Source: Streptomyces sp. NBC_01750 (GTDB lineage: Bacteria > Actinomycetota > Actinomycetes > Streptomycetales > Streptomycetaceae). Taken from it: DNA of 64,000 nucleotides. Of this stretch, positions 55,679-64,000 are shown one piece after another. The first letter of the stretch is position 1, and every line of letters starts with the position of its first letter. Location: contig NZ_CP109137.1 of NCBI RefSeq assembly GCF_035918095.1, positions 5,334,001-5,398,000 of the forward strand, given 5' to 3'. Under the pieces are notes generated by a model that was not told the DNA's origin, ran no database searches, and saw only the letters and a list, made by a program, of their open reading frames with translations. The position numbers and the translations under genes were made by a program.

Positions 55679-56323
55679 TCAGTGCGGCTGGGCCATATGC
55701 GCCGCAGCCAGCCGGATGATGTCCTCAAGGACCGGACGAGATGCCCAGGAGATCTCACCGCGCACCGCGTGCGTGAGTTCCTCGTCGCTCGGGAAGAGCA
55801 TCAAAAGCTCTTGAACTTCCCCTGCCAGCAACGGGATTACGTCGAGGCAGTGGGAAGGGTGTTCGCTCTCCACGCCCGCAGTGATCGCCTCTTCGTCGGT
55901 CGTGTACTCTCCGGGCGCGATCCAGCTCAGTCCAAAATCAATGGTCCTGGGAAACCTGACCCGGATTTCCAGGGACCCCAGCGGGAGTTCGCGGACCGAC
56001 GGAATGGCCTGCCGGTCGAAGGGCCGGATCAGCTCGGCCAGCACGCGCAGATACTCGGAGCCTGCCGTGTCTCCGGCGGCTTGGTTCAGCTTCTGACGGA
56101 AACGTTCCGGGATTGTCTCCGGGGCGGCGGTGCTCACCTTTTCAGCCGTGAGCTCAAGCAGCGCGGCCACCGCGTTGAGCGGCATCACCCAGTCGGCCTG
56201 GGCGGAGTTCCGTACCGTACGGCAGAACCGTACGACGTCGTCTTCCAGTGTGGACCCGTCGGTGAAATCGAGAAGCCGCAGAATGGGGCCATCTTCGAAG
56301 AGATCGCCGAAGTCGAATGCCAT
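55679..56323 (-). CDS. Probable immunity protein 1
   Basis: 214 residues from ATG 56323, nine bases after the toxin gene. MAFDFGDLFEDGPILRLLDF, then a helical middle, and a C-terminal region RFPRTIDFGLSWIAPGEYTT with LLAGEVQELLMLFPSDEELT. This shows the same spacing of RFP, GE and ELL as immunity protein 2. Position directly behind the RNase A-like domain predicts that it neutralises that domain. No confident family name from the N-terminal half. Confidence 0.65.
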   Translation of the reverse strand: MAFDFGDLFEDGPILRLLDFTDGSTLEDDVVRFCRTVRNSAQADWVMPLNAVAALLELTAEKVSTAAPETIPERFRQKLNQAAGDTAGSEYLRVLAELIRPFDRQAIPSVRELPLGSLEIRVRFPRTIDFGLSWIAPGEYTTDEEAITAGVESEHPSHCLDVIPLLAGEVQELLMLFPSDEELTHAVRGEISWASRPVLEDIIRLAAAHMAQPH

Positions 56324-56332
56324 TCCGTGTCC

Positions 56333-58003
56333 TTACTGGGGAGGTGCCTGGTCGGTCGGCATGGATGTCAGCACGACGTACGGGGGATGCCCGCCCGGCA
56401 CCGGCTTCAAGGTCACGATGACATTGTAGGCATCGTGTGCCGACGAGTCGCCGCGGTCCCAGGTGCGACCCGTCGGGTCGTTGAAGGTGAGTCCGACGTT
56501 CCGCTTGGAGGACTCCCCGGGGTTGCCGTTGAGCCAATTCTGGATCCTGCGCTCATTGTCCGGGTCGTCCATAACAGCCTGAGTCAGTTTCTGTGCGGAC
56601 TCGAGGTCGTCGAAGGACGATGCCGCCTTCGGCCGAATGTCGCCATTCCTGATCATTTGCTGGTCGCGCAGTCGCTGTTCGAGCTGCTCGTCCGTCTTCC
56701 CGACGTGCTTGTCGATGACGTGACTGTTGCCGATGCCCTCTTGATTGGCCAGGTCGATGGGGTACTTGTGGTTGCTCTCGTCATCGCCGGGCACGGTGTA
56801 GAGCTGGCTCTTCTTGAAATCGTTCAGGGCGCGGGCCCCGAATGCCTCGGCCCGCGCGGACTCGGCCCGGAAAGTGGGCGCGCTCAGGAATGCCTCGTCC
56901 AGTGCGGGCAGCAACTTGTTGAGCTCGGGCACCTGCCGCTGGACCCGGTTGTTGTACGCCTCGACCGCAGCGTTCAGTGCCTCTTCGTCGATCTCCAGGA
57001 CAATGCCGCCGGCGAGGCTCCTGCCCATTTTGCCGATGCCCTTGAGGACGCTCTTCACGTCCTTGATGCCGATGCCGTCCTTGGTGTCGACGTGCGGCAG
57101 CGCGTCGCGCACGGCGCGCCAGTAGATGTCGTGCAGGTCGCTGCGGACATCCTCGGCCGCCCTGGCGTAGGCCATGACGGCATCGCTGACGCCGTCGCAT
57201 GTGTCGATGAGCACGCTGAAGATCGGGTGGCTCATCCCGGTGTTGCCGGCCTTGTCGTGCGACCAGACGTGGCCCTCGCGGGACTTTCCCCAGTCGGTCG
57301 TACCCCATATGGAGCTGCAGAAGGTACGCATCGCGGTGTACCACTCGGTGTTGGACTGGTTCGTGATGCCCGTGAGCGCCGAGGTGAGGTTTCCGTCCAC
57401 CGAGCCGGCGGAGATGCCGGGAAGCAGCCATGCCTTTGAAATGGAGTCCAGTCGGTGGTGATTGGGCAGCGGCAGGATCTCGGCCGCCTTGCCGAATCGG
57501 CAGGCGTGCTCCAGCAGCGGCCGCATGATCGCCAGCACGCCCGCCTCCAGCCCTTCAAGGGCCTTTTCCCAGACGTCCTGGCCCTCATCCATATCGGCCC
57601 ACTTGAGGTCGGTCACCGACCGGTATGCGGGAAGTTTGTCGATGACTGTGGGAGGGGCTTGGTGGGTGGGCGTTGCGGTGCCGGACGGATGAGTTGCGGC
57701 ATCGGCTGCCGCATAGTTGTTGGCCGTCGTCGTGAAACCCACCGCGGCGCCGCCCACGCTGAGGACGGACCGGGCCCATACCTCCAGGAAGCGGTTGCCG
57801 ACCTTCCGGTAGGCGGTCGAGAAGGCCCAGGCGGCGGTGCCGTAGCCGCCGCCGTCCGGGTATCGCTCCAACTCGTCGAGGAAGCTGTTGGCGCCCTTGT
57901 GCAGGGTCTCCTGCTGGAAGGCCACGTTGCCCGACACTCCGTACAGCTGGGTCGGTGTGACGTCGATGGTGCCGTTCTGGGACGGCGCGGCCGGAGTGCC
58001 CAT
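56333..58003 (-). CDS. Polymorphic toxin with C-terminal RNase A-like domain
   Basis: 556 residues from ATG 58003 (MGTPAAPSQNGTIDVTPTQL), whose A is shared with the stop of the upstream WXG100 gene. N-terminal region of about 110 residues is WXG100-like and helical (ANSFLDELERYPDGGGYGTA, ANNYAAADAAT). A long middle follows (about 110-400), then the toxin domain at 433-556: KHVGKTDEQLEQRLRD, AASSFDDLESAQ, PTGRTW, VVLTSMP. H433 and R444 have the 11-residue spacing of the CdiA-CT RNase A active site and T546 fits the third residue; the Tyr expected at 548 is Met. No signal peptide, so export is probably by type VII secretion. Predicted target is RNA. Confidence 0.82.
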   Translation of the reverse strand: MGTPAAPSQNGTIDVTPTQLYGVSGNVAFQQETLHKGANSFLDELERYPDGGGYGTAAWAFSTAYRKVGNRFLEVWARSVLSVGGAAVGFTTTANNYAAADAATHPSGTATPTHQAPPTVIDKLPAYRSVTDLKWADMDEGQDVWEKALEGLEAGVLAIMRPLLEHACRFGKAAEILPLPNHHRLDSISKAWLLPGISAGSVDGNLTSALTGITNQSNTEWYTAMRTFCSSIWGTTDWGKSREGHVWSHDKAGNTGMSHPIFSVLIDTCDGVSDAVMAYARAAEDVRSDLHDIYWRAVRDALPHVDTKDGIGIKDVKSVLKGIGKMGRSLAGGIVLEIDEEALNAAVEAYNNRVQRQVPELNKLLPALDEAFLSAPTFRAESARAEAFGARALNDFKKSQLYTVPGDDESNHKYPIDLANQEGIGNSHVIDKHVGKTDEQLEQRLRDQQMIRNGDIRPKAASSFDDLESAQKLTQAVMDDPDNERRIQNWLNGNPGESSKRNVGLTFNDPTGRTWDRGDSSAHDAYNVIVTLKPVPGGHPPYVVLTSMPTDQAPPQ

Positions 58004-58302
58004 CAGGCGGCTCCCCAGCCGCGGAGGACGGCGCGGTGTGCGGAGCCGTAATTGGCCTGCCCGGTCGTGACGACTTCGTGGAGCCAGGCCTGGGCGGCCT
58101 GGAGGTCCCGCATGTCCCGGTCCCACCGGTCGAGTTCGTCGACGAAGGCGTCGCGCGCTTCGCCCTCCCAGCTCAGGACCACCTTCTCGGTGCGGTCGTA
58201 GAGAGTCTCGAGCTTGTCGTTGAGCTTCTTGAGGATGTCCTCCAGGTCCCCGGCGAGCTCGCGCAGGGTCGCGAAGTTGACGCCTATGTGGTCGTCAGCC
58301 AT
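58003..58302 (-). CDS. WXG100-family protein (second)
   Basis: 99 residues from ATG 58302 with GGGGAA upstream. Two helices flank the turn with SWEGEA (WxG), as in ESAT-6-like proteins. The stop and the toxin ATG share one base. It probably pairs with the neighbouring WXG100 or with the toxin N-terminus for type VII export. Confidence 0.88.
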   Translation of the reverse strand: MADDHIGVNFATLRELAGDLEDILKKLNDKLETLYDRTEKVVLSWEGEARDAFVDELDRWDRDMRDLQAAQAWLHEVVTTGQANYGSAHRAVLRGWGAA

Positions 58303-58328
58303 GTGTTGTTCCCCGTTGTGTGTGTCAG

Positions 58329-58718
58329 TCAGATGTCGAGAATGCTGCTGCGCGGCGTGGGCGGTGCGGTGCCCTCGGAGAGCTCGCGCGCCTCGCGCTC
58401 CACGTCCACCTGGCTCTGGGCCTTGCGCATCCGCCGGAGGTTTTCCAGCTCCTGCTGGCTGAAGCCGTCCCGGCCGGCCCGCATCGCCTCTTCAAGAACG
58501 ACGAGGATCTCCCGGATCCGTACGGCGTCCTCGGCCGCGCCCCTGTGCAGGGCGCGATAGCCCTTGGCCGCCTCGCCCTTCCAGCCCGCCTCGATGCGGT
58601 CGACGATCGCGTCCATCCGGCGCACCTGGCTGTCCAGGTGGCGCTGCATATCGTCCAGGTCCCCGGCGAGCCGGGTCAGGTCGTCGTCCGATACGTCGAG
58701 ATCGGCGTGATCCACCAT
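58329..58718 (-). CDS. WXG100-family protein (first)
   Basis: 129 residues from ATG 58718 after GGGGGAAG. Helix-turn-helix hairpin with GWKGEA (WxG), then a C-terminal extension of about 45 residues rich in Arg/Glu (ENLRRMRKAQSQVDVEREAR). First gene of the toxin operon. No EccC-type ATPase or other secretion component is in the window, so the export machine must be elsewhere. Confidence 0.88.
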   Translation of the reverse strand: MVDHADLDVSDDDLTRLAGDLDDMQRHLDSQVRRMDAIVDRIEAGWKGEAAKGYRALHRGAAEDAVRIREILVVLEEAMRAGRDGFSQQELENLRRMRKAQSQVDVEREARELSEGTAPPTPRSSILDI

Positions 58719-58754
58719 GCTTCCCCCTTGTCCCCCTGTCGCGCGCCCCGTGAA

Positions 58755-58760
58755 ATCCTA
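58755..58760 (-). promoter_or_regulatory. -10 element for the toxin operon
   Basis: TAGGAT on the minus strand, 37 bases before the first WXG100 start, is the consensus Streptomyces -10. No good -35 lies 16-19 bases upstream, so an activator may be needed. Confidence 0.4.
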
Positions 58761-58816
58761 ACAACGAGCGCTGACAGCATGGCGGTTGCAAAGCCTGGCA
58801 CCGGATGTGACCCCTG

Positions 58817-59995
58817 TTACGCGGGCCGCCCGATCAGCATCGTCGGCGCCCCCGCCACCCTCGTCAGAAACACGGTCGCCGCGTTCGGCCCCTTGGGCTT
58901 CACCTTGCGGCGCAGTTCCTCCGGCTCGATCGCCGAGCCGCGCTTCTTCACCGTCAGGTTGCCGACCTCGCGCTCCCGCAGCAGCGCCTTCAACTTCTTC
59001 AGGCCGAAGGGAAGTTCATCGGTGATCTCGTACGCCGTCGCGTAGGGCGTCTGGCGCAGCTCGTCCGCCGTGATGTACGCGATCGTTTCATCGAGCAGTC
59101 CGCCGTCCAGTTCCTCCGCGACCTCGGCGACCAGATGCGCGCGGATGACCGCGCCGTCGGGCTCGTACAGGAAACGGCCGACCTCGCGGACCCCGGGGTC
59201 CGGCAGGCCCCTGCCGGTCAGCGAGCGCGGGCCCGGCAGCAGCGTCGCACCGACCGTGCCCGGCCGTGTGCCGAACCAGAGCACCGCCTCCTTCACATCG
59301 CCGCCGTCCGAGATCCACTCCGCCTCGGCGTCGTCCGGGACCGCCTCGTGCGGGATGCCGGGTGCGGTCTTGAGGGCGGCGTGCGGACGGGTGCGGGCCG
59401 CGCCGATGGCCCAGGAGAGGGGCGGGGAGTACGCCTCCGGGTCGAAGATCCTGCCCCGGCCGCCCCGCCGGGCGGGGTCCACGAACACCGCGTCGTAGGC
59501 ACCCGTGTCGATCTCCGTGACGTCCGCGCAGCGGACCTCGATCAGCTCGGCCAGGCCCAGCGCCTCCGCGTTCGCACGCGCGACCTCTGCCGTCTGCGGG
59601 TCGCGGTCCACCGCCAGGACCGAGATACCGGCCCGGGCCAGGGCGATCGCGTCGCCGCCGATCCCGCTGCAGAGGTCCGCCACGCTCCGTACGCCCAGCG
59701 CCGCGAAGCGCCCGGCACGGTACGCCGCGACCGAGGAGCGGGTCGCCTGCTCGACGCCGTTCGGGGTGAAGAACATCCGCTGTGCGTCCGCCGCGCCGAA
59801 CTTCGCCACCGCACGCTGCCGCAGCCGCGCCTGCGTGAGCGCCGCCGTGACCAGCCCGACCGGGTGCTCGCGGCGCAGCCGGGAGGCGACCGCCAGTTCC
59901 TGGGCCGGGTCGTAGTCCCGCAGAGCGGCGAGCAGCGCCTGGCCCTCGTCGGTGAGCAGGGTCGAGAAGGGAACGAGATCGGTCACCCGGCCCAT
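58817..59995 (-). CDS. SAM-dependent methyltransferase with THUMP-like domain
   Basis: 392 residues from ATG 59995 (MGRVTDLVPFSTLLTDEGQA); longer in-frame starts exist. SAM-binding motif VADLCSGIGGDAIAL at about 107-121, acidic residue in VLAVDRDP, catalytic-type loop VFVDPARRGGRG. The C-terminal domain (LPFGLKKLKALLREREVGNL, AIEPEELRRKV) is the THUMP-like domain. RNA is the likely substrate, base unknown. It is divergent from the deacetylase genes. Confidence 0.85.
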   Translation of the reverse strand: MGRVTDLVPFSTLLTDEGQALLAALRDYDPAQELAVASRLRREHPVGLVTAALTQARLRQRAVAKFGAADAQRMFFTPNGVEQATRSSVAAYRAGRFAALGVRSVADLCSGIGGDAIALARAGISVLAVDRDPQTAEVARANAEALGLAELIEVRCADVTEIDTGAYDAVFVDPARRGGRGRIFDPEAYSPPLSWAIGAARTRPHAALKTAPGIPHEAVPDDAEAEWISDGGDVKEAVLWFGTRPGTVGATLLPGPRSLTGRGLPDPGVREVGRFLYEPDGAVIRAHLVAEVAEELDGGLLDETIAYITADELRQTPYATAYEITDELPFGLKKLKALLREREVGNLTVKKRGSAIEPEELRRKVKPKGPNAATVFLTRVAGAPTMLIGRPA

Positions 59996-60105
59996 TGTGG
60001 GCCAGGTGGGGGATGGTGCGCCCGCGGTGGGCGGTGTCGGGCCGTTGCCAGGGCTTCGCGCTGACAGGATGCGGCGCCATGCAGCCTGTAAGACAAAAAG
60101 GAAAA

Positions 60106-61011
60106 ATGACATCAATTCAGGGCCGCGCGGTCCTGGCCGTGCTCCTGGTCGCCGCCCTCGGCTCCGCCTGTGCGGCTGAGTCCTCCGGCGGTTCCGGCGC
60201 TCCGCGTGGTTCCGGCGGCGCCAAAGCGGCTCAGCGGCAGCGGCACGGCCCGGCCGGGGCGCTCTCCGCGTACGCGGAGAAGGTGAAGCGCGCCCAGGCC
60301 GCCCGAGCCGTTGCCGCCAAGAAGTGGGGCCTGGCGAAGGTCCCGCTCGCCGCGCCCCAGCCCCCCGCCGTCAAGCCGGAGATCACCACCCGCGAGGGCT
60401 TCGAGGTCGAGGACGGCGAGTCTCTGCCGCCCGTGTTCACCACCGTGCCCGTCAAGGAGAAGGTCGTCTTCCTGACGATCGACGACGGCTGGGAGAAGGA
60501 CCCCGCACTGCTGCGGATGATGACCGAGCTCCGCATCCCGTACAGCGCGTTCCTCAGCGACTACCTGATCAGCAACAACTACGGCTATTTCAAGCAGATG
60601 CAGGAACGCGGGGTCTCGCTGCAGAACCACACCCTCAACCACCTCTATCTGCCCGGCCTTTCGTACGCCGAGCAGAAGCGGGAGATCTGCAACCAGCAGA
60701 GCAAGATCGAGGACCGGTTCGGGAAGCGGCCCCCGCTCTTCCGGCCGCCGTACGGCAGTTACAACCGGGACACGCTGCGCGTGGCCAAGTCGTGCGGCGT
60801 CAAGGCCGTGCCGCTGTGGGCCGCCGAGGCGTTCCCCGACCACATGGAGTGGCGCGAGGCGGACCAGGATCTGCACCCCGGCGACATCATTCTCACGCAC
60901 TTCCGTGGCCTGGAGGAGTGGGACAGCACCATGCCCGAATTGATTCGGTCGGTCATGAAGACGATCACCGACAGGGGTTACGCCGTGGCAAAGCTGGAGG
61001 ACTACGTATGA
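60106..61011 (+). CDS. Polysaccharide deacetylase, lipoprotein
   Basis: 301 residues from ATG 60106 (AAAAGG upstream); ATG 60079 is an in-frame alternative. Signal peptide ending LGSAC suggests a lipoprotein. All NodB motifs are present: FLTIDDGW (metal and base Asp), NHTLNH (H-x3-H metal pair), FRPPYGSYN. It should remove acetyl groups from a cell-wall or surface sugar. It overlaps the next gene by four bases (ATGA). Confidence 0.9.
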   Translation: MTSIQGRAVLAVLLVAALGSACAAESSGGSGAPRGSGGAKAAQRQRHGPAGALSAYAEKVKRAQAARAVAAKKWGLAKVPLAAPQPPAVKPEITTREGFEVEDGESLPPVFTTVPVKEKVVFLTIDDGWEKDPALLRMMTELRIPYSAFLSDYLISNNYGYFKQMQERGVSLQNHTLNHLYLPGLSYAEQKREICNQQSKIEDRFGKRPPLFRPPYGSYNRDTLRVAKSCGVKAVPLWAAEAFPDHMEWREADQDLHPGDIILTHFRGLEEWDSTMPELIRSVMKTITDRGYAVAKLEDYV

Positions 61012-61646
61012 GACGCGCGCACCGGCTGCTGGCCGGAGTGCTGGCGGCCGGTGCGCTTCTCGCCTCGGGGTGCGCGCAGTCGGTGGACCCGATCGAGCGC
61101 CTCGGGCGCAAGGCCGCGCAGCAGGTCCCCTCCGGCCCGGGCGTGCCGGGCTCCGCGCACAAGCGGTGGGGGCTGCCCGCGCCGCTCGTGGCCGCGCCGA
61201 AGCCGCCCGCGCGCAGGCCGAAGATGCCGTACGTGGTGGACCGGGTGCCCACCCGCGAGAAGGTCGTCTTCCTCACCTTCGACCACGGCGCGGAGCGAGA
61301 TCCGGAGTTCGCGCGGATGGTCGGCGACCTGAAGTTGCCCATCAGCACGTTCCGTACGGGGGACGGGACCGATCTGCGCACGCTCTCGTACGAGGGTCAG
61401 CGCGACGAGATCTGCCGCCGGCGGGAGCGGCTGCTCCGTCCGCCGCGCGGCGCGTACAACGCCGACACACTTCGCGCGGCCGCCCACTGCGGGGTCCGTG
61501 CCGTGGTGCTGGGACGGGCGTACGTGGAGGGTGAACGACTGCGGCCCGGCGCCATCGTGCTCGCGCGCACCGGGACGACGGGGCGGATGCTGCGCCATAT
61601 CCAGGCGCAGGGGTACGCGGTGGCGCGTCTGGAGGACTACGTGTGA
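61008..61646 (+). CDS. Degenerate polysaccharide-deacetylase-like lipoprotein
   Basis: 212 residues from ATG 61008. Clear signal with lipobox LASGC. A paralogue of the preceding gene: EKVVFLTFDHG, LRPPRGAYN, and the same final GYAVARLEDYV. The DDG motif is DHG, the H-x3-H segment is deleted (about 70 residues shorter in that region), and RPPYG is RPPRG. Metal binding should be lost, so a non-catalytic, sugar-binding or regulatory role is more likely than deacetylation. Confidence 0.82.
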   Translation: MRRAHRLLAGVLAAGALLASGCAQSVDPIERLGRKAAQQVPSGPGVPGSAHKRWGLPAPLVAAPKPPARRPKMPYVVDRVPTREKVVFLTFDHGAERDPEFARMVGDLKLPISTFRTGDGTDLRTLSYEGQRDEICRRRERLLRPPRGAYNADTLRAAAHCGVRAVVLGRAYVEGERLRPGAIVLARTGTTGRMLRHIQAQGYAVARLEDYV

Positions 61647-61761
61647 GGGCCGGGTCCGCGCTGCTGCCGTGGGTGCGGAACCGAGAGCGCCCGTACCGCG
61701 TTCTCCGTATCGGACCGGCACCGGCTTTCCGGCACCGGCTTTCCGACACCGCCCCGCCGGA

Positions 61762-61788
61762 TTGGCACTCCGCTTGACCGAGTGCTAA
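61762..61788 (+). promoter_or_regulatory. CIRCE operator 1 (HrcA site) of groES
   Basis: TTGGCACTC, 9 bases, GAGTGCTAA. The second arm matches the consensus exactly and the first has one change (TTAG to TTGG). The -35 TTGACC of the promoter lies in the spacer between the arms. Confidence 0.95.
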
Positions 61789-61803
61789 CCGCAGTCATAG
61801 TCT
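61774..61803 (+). promoter_or_regulatory. groES-groEL1 promoter
   Basis: TTGACC (61774-61779), 18-base spacer, TAGTCT (61798-61803). The start is predicted near 61810, inside the second CIRCE, so HrcA can block at both ends. Confidence 0.8.
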
Positions 61804-61808
61804 CAGGT

Positions 61809-61835
61809 CTGGCACTCCCCACTGGAGAGTGCCAA
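61809..61835 (+). promoter_or_regulatory. CIRCE operator 2 (HrcA site) of groES
   Basis: CTGGCACTC, 9 bases, GAGTGCCAA. Two changes from the consensus, symmetric with operator 1 and 47 bases from it. Confidence 0.93.
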
Positions 61836-61934
61836 CACAGCGACGGGCAGGTCCGGCACCCGCGACGACGGATCCACCTGGTCGCCACCCCAGACAGTTA
61901 ACCCCGTGAGATCTCCGAAGGGGGAGGTCGGATC

Positions 61935-62243
61935 GTGACGACCGCCAGCTCCAAGGTTGCCATCAAGCCGCTCGAGGACCGCATTGTGGTCCAGCCGCTC
62001 GACGCCGAGCAGACCACGGCCTCTGGCCTGGTCATCCCGGACACCGCGAAGGAGAAGCCCCAGGAGGGCGTCGTCCTCGCCGTGGGCCCGGGTCGCTTCG
62101 AGAACGGCGAGCGACTTCCGCTCGACGTCAAGACCGGCGACGTCGTGCTGTACAGCAAGTACGGCGGCACCGAGGTGAAGTACAACGGCGAGGAGTACCT
62201 CGTCCTCTCGGCTCGCGACGTGCTCGCGATCGTCGAGAAGTAA
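61935..62243 (+). CDS. groES: Co-chaperonin GroES
   Basis: 102 residues from GTG 61935 with a strong GGGGGAGG upstream. [20 protein letters not shown], the mobile loop ([10 protein letters not shown]) and the roof hairpin are present. Forms a heptameric lid on GroEL. First gene of a heat-inducible operon under HrcA/CIRCE. Confidence 0.98.
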   Translation: MTTASSKVAIKPLEDRIVVQPLDAEQTTASGLVIPDTAKEKPQEGVVLAVGPGRFENGERLPLDVKTGDVVLYSKYGGTEVKYNGEEYLVLSARDVLAIVEK

Positions 62244-62262
62244 TTCACCCGAAGTTTTTAAT

Positions 62263-62311
62263 CTGCGCCCCTGGCCCCCGCGACATTTGTAGCCGGGAGC
62301 CCGGGGCGCAG
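62263..62311 (+). repeat. Inverted repeat between groES and groEL1
   Basis: CTGCGCCCC and GGGGCGCAG are perfect complements enclosing a smaller GGC/GCC structure. Located 28 bases before groEL1; could attenuate or process the bicistronic mRNA to give more groES. Confidence 0.6.
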
Positions 62312-62320
62312 TTCGTTTGA

Positions 62321-63961
<1,641 letters not shown>

Positions 63962-64000
63962 CGCCGTACGACACATGTGAAGGCCCTCGTCCCCGCCGCT

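Noticed and set aside
55640..57439. 599-codon plus-strand frame opposite the toxin and immunity genes
   Set aside because: No recognisable domain, whereas the minus strand encodes WXG100, RNase A-like and immunity proteins with tight spacing and Shine-Dalgarno sites.

Overview
The window is a contiguous piece of a high-GC actinobacterial chromosome, almost certainly a Streptomyces. Evidence seen directly: frequent GTG and TTG starts, a TTG-started rpoB whose rifampicin-region numbering (S433, H437, S442) matches the Streptomyces proteins I know, a GroEL1 with a His-rich tail, and an alpha operon without rpsD. Species cannot be fixed from the sequence alone. No tRNA, rRNA, CRISPR array, insertion sequence or prophage was seen.

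Region 1 (1-13.8 kb): the end of rplJ, then rplL, rpoB and rpoC (RNA polymerase beta and beta'), followed by the str operon rpsL-rpsG-fusA-tuf. A TTGACC-17-TACGCT promoter precedes rpsL and a strong terminator follows tuf. A lone minus-strand PIG-L-type secreted deacetylase (13.8-15.9 kb) separates this block from the next.

Region 2 (16.0-33.7 kb): the S10, spc and alpha clusters run in one direction: rpsJ-rplC-D-W-B-rpsS-rplV-rpsC-rplP-rpmC-rpsQ / rplN-X-E-rpsN-H-rplF-R-rpsE-rpmD-rplO-secY-adk-map / infA-rpmJ-rpsM-rpsK-rpoA-rplQ-truA. Inverted repeats sit in most of the larger gaps (rpsQ/rplN, rpsN/rpsH, rplO/secY, adk/map, rpsK/rpoA, rpoA/rplQ, rplQ/truA), so expression is probably tuned at several internal points.

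Region 3 (33.7-51.9 kb): a membrane protein with PYGGQ repeats, an ABC-F ATPase, rplM-rpsI, then envelope-precursor, cofactor and tRNA-modification genes: glmM, a DUF389 membrane protein, coaA, glmS, acpS, the bifunctional NAD(P)HX repair enzyme, alr, an alpha/beta hydrolase, tsaE, a small conserved-looking ORF behind a striking palindrome, an L,D-transpeptidase-like protein without the catalytic Cys, and tsaB-rimI-tsaD (t6A biosynthesis).

Region 4 (51.9-58.7 kb) is accessory. It holds an ECF42-type sigma factor with a DGPF/YCII protein behind a matching TGTCGA...CGAC promoter, a membrane protein, and a minus-strand polymorphic-toxin operon: two WXG100 proteins, a large protein ending in an RNase A-like (CdiA-CT type) toxin domain, an immunity protein, a truncated orphan RNase A-like module and a second, related immunity protein. 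This is the most interesting system in the window.

Region 5 (58.8-64 kb): a THUMP-like methyltransferase, a tandem pair of secreted polysaccharide-deacetylase-like lipoproteins of which the second has lost its catalytic motifs, and groES-groEL1 under two CIRCE operators that flank a promoter.
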